Assembly: GCA_023634235.1 (NCBI GenBank) | Contig: JAMKCF010000008.1 | Location: forward strand, 15,239,627-15,303,626 | Direction: 5' to 3' | Origin: Pisaster brevispinus | Lineage: Eukaryota > Echinodermata > Asteroidea > Forcipulatida > Asteriidae | DNA: 64,000 nucleotides | Part shown: positions 46,912-59,846 of the stretch, piece by piece | Position numbering within the stretch: the stretch's first letter is position 1 | How the letters are laid out: every line of letters begins with the position of its first letter | Position numbers and translations under genes: made by a program | The notes under the pieces: generated by a model | What the model saw: only the letters and a program-made list of their open reading frames with translations | Told to the model about the DNA's origin: nothing | Databases searched by the model: none

Positions 46912-49900
46912 ATGACCCCTGCCGGCACGACCTTGCTTCGCAGCCGGCCCCTGGTTTTTTTTTTCTTTTTTTTCTTAAGGGTAGGCCTTACATCCAGGCC
47001 GCTCGCCTCGTCTACAGAATCGTCAGCGACCCCAAACTCACGGGAGAGGGAGCCCTTGAAACGGGCTTTACAGTGGTACTAAAACTGTGCAGATTTGATA
47101 TTGCCCTGGGGCTGATGTGACCCTCCTTATTTTGTATTTGTGTCTTTTTACAGCAAAATCACGGTGATGTTTTGGGGGGCTTTCGGAGTGTCCCCGCTTG
47201 CTGGTCCTTTCCGGTGTGAAGCCTGCCCGCAACGGTCGTAAAAGTCTAATTTACGGATGCAGGGATACTTAAGGCAGAGTCAGGTAAAACATAGTCTCTC
47301 TAGCCCTCCTAGATCGGGACTTATTCCCAAAATCACAGCACTTTTATTTTGGGCCATTACCCCTGGTTTTTGTTTTCCTATTTCTCTAAGGGGTGGACCT
47401 AACATCCAGGCCGCTCGCCTCGTCTACAGAATCGTCAGCAACCCCAAACTCACGGGAGAGGGAGCCCTTGAAACGGGCTTTACAGTGGTACTAAAATTGT
47501 GCAGATCCGATATTGCCCTGGGGTGATTTGACCCTCCTTATTTTGTATGTGTGTCTTTTTACAGCAAAATCACGTTGATGTTTGGCGGGGCTTTCGGAGT
47601 GTCCCCGCTTGTTGGTCTTTTCCGGTGTGAAGCCTGCCCGCAACGGCCGTAAAAGTCTAATTTTCGGAAGCAGGGATACCTTAGGCAGAGTCAGGTAAAA
47701 AAATCATCCCTCTAGCCCTCCTAGATCGGGAGTTATTCCCAAATTCAACGCACTTTTATTTTGGGCCATGACCCCTGCAGGAACGACCTTGCTTCGCAGC
47801 CGGCCCCTGTTTTTTTTTTTTTTTTCAATTTTTCTTAGGGGTAGGCCTAACATCCAGGCCGCTCGCCTCGCCTACAGAATCGTCAGCGATCCCAAACTCA
47901 CGGGAGAGGGAGCCCTTGAAACGGGCTTTACAGTGGAACTAAAATTGTGCAGATCCGATATTGCCCTGGGGTGATTTTACCCTCCTTATTTTGTATGTGT
48001 GTCTTTTTACAGCAAAATCATGTTGATGTTTTGCGGGGCTTTCAGAGTGTCCCCACTAGCTAGTCTTTTCCGGTGTGAAGCCTGCCAGCAACGGCCGTAA
48101 AAGTCTAATTTTCAGATGCAGGGATACCTAAGGCAGAGTCAGGTAAAAAATCATCTCTCTAGCACTCCTAGATCGGGACTTATTCCCAAAATCACAGCAC
48201 TTTTATTTTGGGCCATTACCCCTGGTTTTTGTTTTCCTATTTCTTTAAGGGGTGGGCCTAACATCCAGGCCGCTCGCCTCGCCTACAGAATCGTCAGCGA
48301 CCCCAAACTCATGGGAGAGGGAGCTCTTGAAACGGGCTTTACAGTGGTACTAAAATTGTGCAGATCCGATATTGCCCTGGGGGTGATTTGACCCTCCTTA
48401 TTTTGTATGTGTGTCTTTTTACAGCAAAATCACGTTTATGTTTTGCGGGGCTTTCGGAGTGTCCCCGCTTGCTGGTCTTTTCCGGTGTGAAGCCTGCCCG
48501 CAACGGCCGTAAAAGTCTAATTTTCGGATGCAAGGATACCTAAGGCAGAGTCAGGTAAAAAAATCATATCTCTAGCCCTCCTAGATCGGGACTTATTCCC
48601 AAAATCACCGCACTTTTATTTTGGGTCATTACACCTGGTTTTTGTTTTCCTATTTCTCCTCAGGGGTCGGCCTAACATCCAGGCCGCTCGCCTCGCCTAC
48701 AGAATCGTCAGCAACCCCAAACTCACGGGAGAGGGAGCCCTTAAAACGGGCTTTACAGTGGTACTAAAATTGTGCAGATCCGATATTGTCCTGGGGGTGA
48801 TTTGACCCTGCTTATTTTGTATGTGTGTCTTTTTACAGCAAAATCACGTTGATGTTTTGCGGGGCTTTCGGAGTGTCCCCGCTTGCTGGTCTTTTCCGGT
48901 GTGAAGCCTGCCCGCAACGGCCGTAAAAGTCTAATTTTCGGATGCAGGGATACCTTAGGCAGAGTCAGGAAAAAAAATCATCCCTCTAACCCTCCTAGAT
49001 CGGGAGTTATTCCCAAATTCAACGCACTTTTATTTTGGGCCATGACCCCTGCAGGATCGACCTTGCTTCGCAGCCGGCCCCTGTTTTTTTTTTTTTTTCA
49101 ATTTTTCTTAGGGGTAGGCCTAACATCCAGGCCGCTCGCCTCGCCTACAGAATCGTCAGCGATCCCAAACTCACGGGAGAGGGAGCCCTTGAAACGGGCT
49201 TTACAGTGGTACTAAAATTGTGCAGATCCAATATTGCCCTGGGGTGATTTTACCCTCCTTATTTTGTATGTGTGTCTTTTTACAGCAAAATCATGTTGAT
49301 GTTTTGCGGGGCTTTCAGAGTGTCCCCACTAGCTAGTCTTTTCCGGTGTGAAGCCTGCCAGCAACGGCCGTAAAAGTCTAATTTTCAGATGCAGGGATAC
49401 ATAAGGCAGAGTCAGGTAAAAAATCATCTCTCTAGCACTCCTAGATCGGGACTTATTCCCAAAATCACAGCACTTTTATTTTGGGCCATTACCCCTGGTT
49501 TTTGTTTTCCTATTTCTTTAAGGGGTGGGCCTAACATCCAGGCCGCTCGCCTCGCCTACAGAATCGTCAGCGACCCCAAACTCACGGGAGAGGGAGCCCT
49601 TGAAACGGGCTTTACAGTGGTACTAAACTTGTGCAGATTCGATATTGCCCTGGGGATGATGTGACCCTCCTTATTTTGTATTTGTGTCTTTTTACAGCAA
49701 AATCAAGTTGATGTTTTGGGGGCTTTCGGAGTGTCCCCGCTTGCTGGTCTTTTCCGGTATGAAGCCTACCCGCAACTGCCGTGAAAGGCTAATTTTCGGA
49801 TGCAGGGATACCTAAGGCAGAGTCAGGTAAAAAAATCATCCCTCTAGCCCTCCTAGATTGGGAGTTATTACCAAATTCACCGCACTTTTATTTTGGGCCA

Positions 49901-50764
49901 TGACCCCTGCCGGCACGACCTTGCTTCGCAGCCGGCCCCTGGAGTTTTTTTTTTTTTTTCAATTTTTCTTAGGGGTAGGCCTAACATCCAGGTCGCTCGC
50001 CTCGCCTACAAAATCGTCAGCGACCCAAAACTCACGGGAGAGGGAGCCCTTGAAACGGGCTTTACAGTGGTACTAAAATTGTGCAGATCCGATATTGCCC
50101 TGGGGGTGATGTGACCCTCCTTATTTTGTATTTGTGTCTTTTTACAGCAAAATCAAGTTGATGTTTTGGGGGGCTTTCGGAGTGTCCCCGCTTGCTGGTC
50201 TTTTCCGGTATGAAGCCTGCCCGCAACGGCCGTAAAAGTCTAATTTTCGGATGCAAGGATACCTAAGGCAGAGTCAGGTAAAAAAATCATATCTCTAGCC
50301 CTCCTAGATCGGGACTTATTCCCAAAATCACCGCACTTTTATTTTGGGTCATTACACCTGGTTTTTGTTTTCCTATTTCTCCTCAGGGGTCGGCCTAACA
50401 TCCAGGCCACTCGCCTCGCCTACAGAATCGTCAGCAACCCCAAACTCACGGGAGAGGGAGCCCTTGAAACGGGCTTTACAGTGGTATTAAAATTGTGCAG
50501 ATCCGATATTGCCCTGGGGGTGATTTGACCCTACTTATTTTGTATATGTGTCTTTTTACAGCAAAATCACGTTGATGTTTTGCGGGGCTTTCGGAGTGTC
50601 CCCGCTTGCTGGTCTTTTCCGGTGTGAAGCCTGCCCGCAACGGCCGTAAAAGTCTAATTTTTGGATGCAGGGATACCTAAGGCAGAGTAAGGTAAAAAAA
50701 TTATCCCTCTAGCCCTCCTAGATCGGGAGTTATTCCCAAATTAACCGCACTTTTATTTTGGGCC
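46912..50764 (+). repeat. Second copy of the 16.8-21.1 kb block, one unit shorter
   Basis: B 46912-47355, A -47767, B -48214, A -48627, A -49041, B -49487, A -49899, B -50350, A -50764. Boundaries 16777, 17221, 17633 and 18079 match 46911, 47355, 47767 and 48214 (offset about 30134). 18944, 19358, 19804, 20217 and 20671 match 48627, 49041, 49487, 49899 and 50350 (about 29680). The B unit 18493-18944 has no counterpart, so the first 1725-bp tetramer became a 1274-bp trimer here. Confidence 0.9.
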
Positions 50765-53421
50765 ATGACCCCTGCCGGCACGACCTTGCTTCGCAGCCGG
50801 CCCCTGGGGTTTTGCTTTTTTTTTCAATTTTTCTTAGGGGTAGGCCTTACATCCAGGCCTCTCGCCTCGCCTACAGAATCGTCAGCAACCCCAAACTCAC
50901 GGGAGAGGGAGCCCTTGAAACGGGCTTTACAGTGGTACTAAAATTGTGCAGATCCGATATTGTCCTTGGGGTAATTTGACCCTCCTTATTTTGTATGTGT
51001 GTCTTTTTACAGCAAAATCACGTTGATGTTTTGGGGGGCTTTCGGAGTGTCCCCACTTGCTGTTTTTTTACTGTGTGAAGCCTGCCGCAACGGCCGTAAA
51101 GGTCTAATTTTCGGATGCAGGGATACCTAAGGCAGAGTCAGGCCAAAAAATCATCCCTATAGCCCTCCTAGATCGGGAGTTATTCCCAAATTCACCGCAC
51201 TTTTATTTTGGGCCTTGACCCCTGCCGGCACGACCTTGCTTCGCAGCCAGCCCCTGTTTTTTTTTTTTTTTTCAATTTTTCTTAGCGGTAGGCCTAACAT
51301 CCAGGCCACTCGCCTCGCCTACAGAATCGTCAGCGACCCCAAACTCACGGGAGAGGGAGCCCTTGAAACGGGCTTTACAGTGGTATTAAAATTGTGCAGA
51401 TTCGATATTGCCCTGGTGGTGATGTGACGCTCCTTATTTTGTATTTTTGTCTTTTTACAGCAAAATCAAGTTGATGTTTTGGGGGGCTTTCGGAGTTTCC
51501 CCGCTTGCTGGTCTTTTCCGGTGTGAAGCCTGCCGCAACGGCCGTAAAAGTCTAATTTTTGGATGCAGGGATACCTAAGGCAGAGTAAGGTAAAAAAATT
51601 ATCCCTCTAGCCCTCCTAGATCGGGAGTTATTCCCAAATTCACCGCACTTTTATTTTGGGCCATGACCCCTGCCGGCACGACCTTGCTTCGCAGCCGGCC
51701 CCTGGGGTTTTGGTTTTTTTTTCAATTTTTCTTAGGGGTAGGCCTTACATCCAGGCCTCTCGCCTCGCCTACAGAATGGTCAGCGACTCCAAACTCACGG
51801 GAGAGGGAGCCCTTGAAACGGGCTTTACAGTGGTATTAAAATTGTGCAGATTCGATATTGCCCTGGTGGTGATGTGACGCTCCTTATTTTGTATTTTTGT
51901 CTTTTTACAGCAAAATCAAGTTGATGTTTTGGGGGGCTTTCGGAGTGTCCCCGCTTGCTGGTCTTTTCCGGTGTGAAGCCTGCCCGCAACGGCCGTAAAA
52001 GTCTTATTTTTGGATGCAAGGATACCTAAGGCAGAGTCAGGTAAAAAAATCATCTCTCTAGCCCACCTAGATCGGGACTTATTTCAAAAATCCACGCATT
52101 TTTATTTTGGGCCATTTCACCTGGTTTTTGTTTTCCTATTTCTCTAAGGGGTGGGCCTAACATCCAGGCCGCTCGCCTCGCCTTCAGAATCGTCAGCGAC
52201 CCCAAACTCACGGGAGAGGGAGCCCCTGAAACGGGCTTTACAGTGGTACTAAAATTGGGCAGATCCGATATTGACCTGGGGGTGATTTGACCCTCCTTAT
52301 TTTGTATGTGTGTCTTTTTCAGCAAAATCACGTTGATGTTTTGCGGGGTTTTCGGAGTGTCCCCGCTTGCTGGTCTTTTCCGGTGTGAAGCCTGCCGCAA
52401 CGGCCGTAAAAGTCTAATTTTTGGATGCAGGGATACCTAAGGCAGAGTAAGGTAAAAAAATTATCCCTCTAGCCCTCCTAGATCGGGAGTTATTCCCAAA
52501 TTAACCGCACTTTTATTTTGGGCCATGACCCCTGCCGGCACGACCTTGCTTCGCAGCCGGCCCCTGGGGTTTTGGTTTTTTTTCAATTTTTCTTAGGGGT
52601 AGGCCTTACATCCAGGCCTCTCGCCTCGCCTACAGAATCGTCAGCAACCCCAAACTCACGGGAGAGGGAGCCCTTGAAACGGGCTTTACAGTGGTACTAA
52701 AATTGTGCAGATCCGATATTGTCCTTGGGGTAATTTGACCCTCCTTATTTTGTATGTGTGTCTTTTTACAGCAAAATCACGTTGATGTTTTGGGGGGCTT
52801 TCGGAGTGTCCCCACTTGCTGGTTTTTTACTGTGTGAAGCCTGCCGCAACGGCCGTAAAGGTCTAATTTTCGGATGCAGGGATACCTAAGGCAGAGTCAG
52901 GCCAAAAAATCATCCCTATAGCCCTCCTAGATCGGGAGTTATTCCCAAATTCACCGCACTTTTATTTTGGGCCTTGACCCCTGCCGGCACGACCTTGCTT
53001 CGCAGCCAGCCCCTGTTTTTTTTTTTTTTTTCAATTTTTCTTAGCGGTAGGCCTAACATCCAGGCCACTCGCCTCGCCTACAGAATCGTCAGCGACCCCA
53101 AACTCCCGGGAGAGGGAGCCCTTGAAACGGGCTCTACAGTGGTATTAAAATTGTGCAGATTCGAAATTGCCCTGGGGGTGATGTGACCCTCCTTATTTTG
53201 TATTTGTGTCTTTTTACAGCAAAATCAAGTTGATGTTTTGGGGGGCTTTCGGAGTGTCCCCGCTTGCTTGGCTTTTCCGGTGTGAAGCCTGCCCGCAACG
53301 GCCGTAAAAGTTGATTTTCGGATGCAGGGATACCTAAGGCAGAGTCAGGTAAAAAAATCATCTCTCTAGCCCTCCTAGATCGGGACATATTCCCAAAATC
53401 ACCGCACTTTTATTTTGGGCC
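50765..53421 (+). repeat. B-rich block with a B-B-B-A repeat (about 1760 bp)
   Basis: B 50765-51214, B -51662, B -52113, A -52524, B -52973, B -53421. Boundaries 50764 and 52524 start the same pair of B units, 1760 bp apart. The block mixes two sources: the GGGGTTTTGG, CAGGCCTCTCGCC, GTGACGCTCC and TTTCACCTGG variants of 22.9-28.2 kb, and the TTGTCCTTGGGGTAATTTG and TTTTACTGTGTG variants of 34.9-36.5 kb. Switches occur inside units. Confidence 0.85.
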
Positions 53422-54699
53422 ATTACCCATGGTTTTTGTTTTCCTATTTCTCTAAGGGGTGGCCCTAACATGCAGGCCGCTCGCCTCGCCTACAAGATCG
53501 TCAGCGACCCCAAACTCACGGGAGAGGGAGCCCTTGAAACGGGATTTATAGTGGTACTAAAATTGTACAGATCTAATATTGCCCTGGGTGTGATTTGACC
53601 CTCCTTATTTTGTATGTGTGTCTTTTTACAGCAAAATCACGTTGATGTTTTGCGGGGCTTTCGGAGTGTCCCCGCTTGCTTGGCTTTTCCGGTGTGAAGC
53701 CTGCCCGCAACGGCCGTAAAAGTCTAATTTTCGGATGCAGGGATACCTAAGGCAGAGTCAGGTAAAAAAATCATCTCTCTAGCCCTCCTAGATCGGGACA
53801 TATTCCCAAAATCACCGCACTTTTATTTTGGGCCATTACCCCTGGTTTTTGTTTTACTATTTCTGTAAGGGGTGTGCCTAACATCCAGGCCGCTCGCCTC
53901 GCCTACAGAATCGTCAGCAACACCAAACTCAAGGGAGAGGGAGCCCTTGAAACGGGCCTTACAGTGGTACTAAAATTGTGCAGATCCGATATTGCCCTGG
54001 GGGTGATTTGACCCTCCTTATTTTGTATGTGTGTCTTTTTACAGCAAAATCACGTTGATGTTTTGCTGGGCTTTCGGAGTGTCCCCGCTTGCTGGTTTTT
54101 TCCGGTGTGAAGCCTGCCGCAACGGCCGTAAAAGTCTAATTTTCGGATGCAGGGATACCTAAGGCAGAGTCAGGCCAAAAAATCATCCCTCTAGCACTCC
54201 TAGATCGGGAGTTATTCCCAAATTCACCGCACTTTTATTTTGGGCCTTGACCCCTGCCGGCACGACCTTGCTTCGCAGCCGGCCCCTGTTTTTTTTTATT
54301 TTTTTTTCAATTTTTTCTTAGCGGTAGGCCTAACATCCAGGCCACTCGCCTCGCCTACAGAATCGTCAGCAACGCCAAACTCACGGGAGAGGGAGCCCTT
54401 GAAACGGGCTCTACAGTGGTATTAAAATTGTGCAGATTCGATATTGCCCTGGGGGTGATGTGACCCTCCTTATTTTGTATTTGTGTCTTTTTACAGCAAA
54501 ATCAAGTTGATGTTTTGGGGGGCTTTCGGAGTGTCCCCGCATGCTGGTCTTTTCCGGTGTGAAGCCTGCCCGCAACGGCCGTAAAAGTCTAATTTTTTGA
54601 TGCAGGGATACCTCAGGCAGAGTCAGGCCAAAAAATCATCCCTCTAGCCCTCCTTGATCGGGAGTTATTCCCAAATTCACCGCACTTTTATTTTGGGCC
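53422..54699 (+). repeat. A-A-B segment related to 39.2-40.1 kb
   Basis: A 53422-53834 carries CTAACATGCAGG, GGGATTTATAGTGG and TTGTACAGATCTAATATT, as in 39211-39623 (offset 14211 bp). A 53835-54246 opens with TTTTACTATTTCTGTAAGGGG like 40037-40449, then changes to the AACTCAAGGGAGAGG type. B 54247-54699 follows. Confidence 0.85.
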
Positions 54700-56432
54700 T
54701 TGACCCCTGCCGGCACGACCTTGCTTCGCAGCCGGCCCCTGTTTTTTTTTTTCTTTTTTTTTTTCAATTTTTCTTAGCGGTAGGCCTAACATCCAGGCCA
54801 CTCGCCTCGCCTACAGAATCGTCAGCGACCCCAAACTCACGGGAGAGGGAGCCCTTGAAACGGGCTCTACAGTGGTATTAAAATTGTGCAGATTCGATAT
54901 TGCCCTGGGGGTGATGTGACCCTCCTTATTTTGTATTTGTGTCTTCTTACAGCAAAATCAAAATGATGTTTTGGGGGGCTTTCGGAGTGTCCCCGCATGC
55001 TGGTCTTTTCCGGTGTGAAGCCTGCCCGCAACGGCCGTAAAAGTCTAATTTTCGGATGCAGGGATACCTAATGCAGAGTCAGGTGAAAAAAATCATCCCT
55101 CTAGCCCTCCTAGATCGGGACTTATTCCCAAAATCACCGCACTTTTATTTTGGGCCATTACCACTGGTTTTTGTTTTCCTATTTCTCTAAGGGGTGTGCC
55201 TAACATCCAGGCCGCTCGCCTCGCCTACAGAATCGTCAGCAACCCCAAACTCAAGGGAGAGGGAGCCCTTGAAACGGGCCTTACAGTGGTACTAAAATTG
55301 TGCAGATCCGATATTGCCCTGGGGGTGATTTGACCCTCCTTATTTTGTATGTGTGTCTTTTTACAGCAAAATCACGTTGATGTTTTGCTGGGCTTTCGGA
55401 GTGTCCCCGCTTGCTGTTTTTTTCCGGTGTGAAGCCTGCCGCAACGGCCGTAAAAGTCTAATTTTCGGATGCAGGGATACCTAAGGCAGAGTCAGGCCAA
55501 AAAATCATCCCTCTAGCCCTCCTAGATCGGGAGTTATTCCCAAATTTACCGCACTTTTATTTTGGGCCTTGAACCCTGCCGGCACGACCTTGCTTCGCAG
55601 CCGGCCCCTGTTTTTTTTTTTTTTTTTTCAATTTTTCTTAGCGGTAGGCCTAACATCCAGGCCACTCGCCTCGCCTACAGAATCGTCAGCGACCCCAAAC
55701 TCACGGGAGAGGGAGCCCTTGAAACGGGCTCTACAGTGGTATTAAAATTGTGCAGATTCGATATTGCCCTGGGGGTGATGTGACCCTCCTTATTTTGTAT
55801 TTGTGTCTTCTTACAGCAAAATCAAAATGATGTTTTGGGGGGCTTTCGGAGTGTCCCCGCATGCTGGTCTTTTCCGGTGTGAAGCCTGCCCGCAACGGCC
55901 GTAAAAGTCTAATTTTCGGATGCAGGGATACCTAATGCAGAGTCAGGTGAAAAAAATCATCCCTCTAGCCCTCCTAGATCGGGACTTATTCCCAAAATCA
56001 CCGCACTTTTATTTTGGGCCATTACCACTGGTTTTTGTTTTCCTATTTCTCTAAGGGGTGTGCCTAACATCCAGGCCGCTCGCCTCGCCTACAGAATCGT
56101 CAGCAACCCCAAACTCAAGGGAGAGGGAGCCCTTGAAACGGGCCTTACAGTGGTACTAAAATTGTGCAGATCCGATATTGCCCTGGGGGTGATTTGACCC
56201 TCCTTATTTTGTATGTGTGTCTTTTTACAGCAAAATCACGTTGATGTTTTGCTGGGCTTTCGGAGTGTCCCCGCTTGCTGTTTTTTTCCGGTGTGAAGCC
56301 TGCCGCAACGGCCGTAAAAGTCTAATTTTCGGATGCAGGGATACCTAAGGCAGAGTCAGGCCAAAAAATCATCCCTCTAGCCCTCCTAGATCGGGAGTTA
56401 TTCCCAAATTTACCGCACTTTTATTTTGGGCC
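54700..56432 (+). repeat. B-A dimeric higher-order repeat (about 864-869 bp, two copies)
   Basis: B 54700-55156 and A 55157-55568 are repeated as B 55569-56020 and A 56021-56432. Private shared variants are CTTCTTACAGC followed by ATCAAAATGATG, ATTACCACTGG and CTTGCTGTTTTTTTCC. The opening TTGAACCC and AAATTTACCGC link this block to 4596-7148. Confidence 0.9.
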
Positions 56433-59400
56433 TTGAACCCTGCCGGCACGACCTTGCTTCGCAGCCGGCCCCTGTTTTTTTTTTTTTTTTTTCAATTTTT
56501 CTTAGCGTTAGGCCTAACATCCAGGCCACTCGCCTCGCCTACAGAATCGTCAGCGACCCCAAACTCACGGGAGAGGGAGCCCTTGAAACGGGCTCTACAG
56601 TGGTATTAAAATTGTGCAGATTCGATATTGCCCTGGGGGTGATGTGACCCTCCTTATTTTGTATTTGTGTCTTTTTACAGCAAAATCAAGTTGATGTTTT
56701 GGGGGGCTTTCGGAGTATCCCCCCATGCTGGTCTTTTCCGGTGTGAAGCCTGCCCGCAACGGCCGTAAAAGTCTAATTATTTGATGCAGGGATACCTAAG
56801 GCAGAGTCAGGTAAAAAAATTATCTCTCTAGCCCTCCTAGATCGGGACTTATTCCCAAAATCACCGCACTTTTATTTTGGGCCATTACCCCTGGTTTTTC
56901 TTTTTCTATTTCTCTAAGGGGTGTGCCTAACATCCAGGCCGCTCGCCTCGCCTACAGAATCGTCACCGATCCCAAACTCACGGGAGAGGGAGCCCTTGAA
57001 ACGGGCTTTACAGTGGTACTAAAATTGTGCAGATTCGATATTGCCCTGGGGGTGATGTGACCCTCCTTATTTTGTATGTGTGTCTTTTTACAGCAAAATC
57101 ACCTTGATGTTTTGCGGGGCTTTCGGAGTGTCCCTGCTTGCTGGTCTTTTCCGGTGTGAAGCCTGCCCGCAACGGCCGTAAAAGTCTAATTTTCGGATGC
57201 AGGGATACCTAAGGCAGAGTCAGGCCAAAAAATCATGCCTCTAGCCCTCCTAGATCGGGAGTTATTCCCAAATTCACCGCACTTTTATTTTGGGCTATGA
57301 CCCCTGCCGGCACGACCTTGCTTCGCAGCCGGCCCCTTGGTTGTTTTTTTTTTTTATCATTTTTTCTTAGAGGAAGGCCTAACATCCAAGCCGCTCGCCT
57401 CGCCTACAGAATCGTCAGCAACCCCAAACTCACGGGAGAAGGAGCCCTTGAAACGGGCTTTACAGTGGTATTAAAATTGTGCAGATTCGATATTGCCCTG
57501 GGGGTGATGTGACCCTCCTTATTTTGTATTTGTGTCTTTTTACAGCAAAATCAAGTTGATGTTTTGGGGGGCTTTCGGAGTGACCCCGTTTGCTGGTCTT
57601 TTCCGGTGTGAAGCTTGCCCGCAACGGCCGTAAAAGTTGATTTTCGGATGCAGGGATACCTAAGGCAGAGTCAGGTAAAAAAATTATCTCTCTAGCCCTC
57701 CTAGATCGGGACTTATTCCCAAAATCACCGCACTTTTATTTTGGGCCATTACCCCTGGTTTTTCTTTTTCTATTTCTCTAAGGGGTGGGCCTAACATCCA
57801 GGCCGCTCGCCTCGCCTACAGAATCGTCACCAATCCCAAACTCACGGGAGAGGGAGCCCTTGAAACGGGCTTTACAGTGGTACTAAAATTGTGCAGATTC
57901 GATATTGCCCTGGGGGTGATGTGACCCTCCTTATTTTGTATGTGTGTCTTTTTACAGCAAAATCACCTTGATGTTTTGCGGGGCTTTCGGAGTGTCCCTG
58001 CTTGCTGGTCTTTTCCGGTGTGAAGCCTGCCCGCAACGGCCGTAAAAGTCTAATTTTCGGATGCAGGGATACCTAAGGCAGAGTCAGGTAAAAAAATCAT
58101 CTCTCTAGCCCTCCTAGATCGGGACTTATTCCCAAAATGACCGCACTTTTATTTTGGGCCATTACCCCTGGTTTTTGTTTTCCTATTTCTCTAAGGGGTG
58201 TGCCTAACATCCAGGCCGCTCGCCTCGCCTACAGAATCGTCAGCAACCCCAAACTCACGGGAGAGGGAGCCCTTGAAACGGGCTCTACAGTGGTATTAAA
58301 ATTGTGCAGATTCGATATTGCCCTGGGGGTGATGTGACCCTCCTTATTTTGTATTTGTGTCTTTTTACAGCAAAATCAAGTTGATGTTTTGGGGGGCTTT
58401 CGGAGTGTCCCCGCATGCTGGTCTTTTCCGGTGTGAAGCCTGCCCGCAACGGCCGTAAAAGTCTAATTTTCGGATGCAGGGATACCTAATGCAGAGTCAG
58501 GTTATAAAAATCATCTCTCTAGCCCTCCTAGATCGGGACTTATTCCCAAAATCACCGCACTTTTATTTTGGGCCATTACCCCTGGTTTTTGTTTTCCTAT
58601 TTCTCTAAGGGGTGTGCCTAACATCCAGGCCGCTCGCCTCGCCTACAGAATCGTCAGCAACCCCAAACTCAAGGGAGAGGGAGCCCTTGAAACGGGCCTT
58701 ACAGTGGTACTAAAATTGTGCAGATCCGATATTGCCCTGGGGGTGATTTGACCCTCCTTATTTTGTATGTGTGTCTTTTTACAGCAAAATCACGTTGATG
58801 TTTTGCTGGGCTTTCGGAGTGTCCCCGCTTGATGGTTTTTTCCGGTGTGAAGCCTGCCGCAACGGCCGTAAAAGTCTAATTTTCGGATGCAGGGATACCT
58901 AAGGCAGAGTCAGGCCAAAAAATCATCCCTCTAGCCCTCCTAGATCGGGAGTTATTCCCAAATTCACCGCACTTTTATTTTGGGCCTTGACCCCTGCCGG
59001 CACGACCTTGCTTCGCACCCGGCCCCTGGGTTTTTTTTTTTTTTTTTTTTTTCTTAGCGGTAGGCCTAACATCCAGGCCACTCGCCTCGCCTACAGAATC
59101 GTCAGCGACCCCAAACTCACGGGAGAGGGAGCCCTTGAAACGGGCTCTACAGTGGTATTAAAATTGTGCAGATTCGATATTGCCCTGGGGGTGATGTGAC
59201 CCTCCTTATTTTGTATTTGTGTCTTTTTACAGCAAAATCACGTTGATGTTTTGCGGCGCTTTCGGAGTGTCCCCGCTTGCTGGTCTTTTCCGGTGTGAAG
59301 CCTGCCCGCAACGGCCGTAAAAGTCTAATTTTCGGATGCAGGATACCTAAGGCAGAGTCAGGTAAAAAAATCATCTCTCTAGCCCTCCTAGATCGGGACT

Positions 59401-59846
59401 TATTCCCAAAATCACCGCACTTTTATTTTGGGCCATTACCCCTGGTTTTTTTTTCAACTTTTCTTAGGGGAAGGCCTAACATCCAGGCCGCTCGCCTCGC
59501 CTAAAGAATCGTCAGCGACCCCAAACTCACGGGAGAGGGAGCCCTTGAAACGGGCTTTACAGTGGTACTACAATTGTGCAGATTCGATATTGCCCTGGGG
59601 GTGATGTGACCCTCCTTATTTTGTATTTGTGTCTTTTTACAGAAAAAATCAAGTTGATGTTTTGGGGGGCTTTCGGAGTGTCCCCGCTTGCTGGTCTTTT
59701 CCGGTGTGAAGCCTGCCCGCAACGGCCGTAAAAGTCTAATTTTCGGATGAAGGGATACCTAAGGCAGAGTCAGGTAAAAAAATCATCTCTCTAGCCCTCC
59801 TAGATCGGGACTTATTCCCAAAATCACCGCACTTTTATTTTGGGCC
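56433..59846 (+). repeat. Distal copy of the 7149-10149 block
   Basis: B 56433-56883, A -57296, B -57747, A -58160, A -58574, A -58986, B -59434, hybrid -59846. It matches 7149-10149 unit by unit, with the added A unit 57748-58160. Shared rare features are the GGGCTATGACC opening, AAAATGACCGC, CAGGCTATAAAA or CAGGTTATAAAA, CTTGATGGTTTTTTCC, CGCACCCGGCCCC, TTTGCGGCGC and the hybrid unit. Confidence 0.9.
59435..59846 (+). repeat. Hybrid A/B unit, copy of 9738-10149
   Basis: Class A opening joined to a T run and CAACTTTTCTTAG, with CCTAAAGAATCG and GTACTACAATTG. It differs from 9738-10149 in T-run length and a few bases, for example ACAGAAAAAATC here. Confidence 0.85.

Noticed and set aside
3385..59722. 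Recurring minus-strand ORFs of 64-116 codons
   Set aside because: They are antisense readings of the same monomer core, broken by single-base indels in many units. No promoter, start context or domain supports them.
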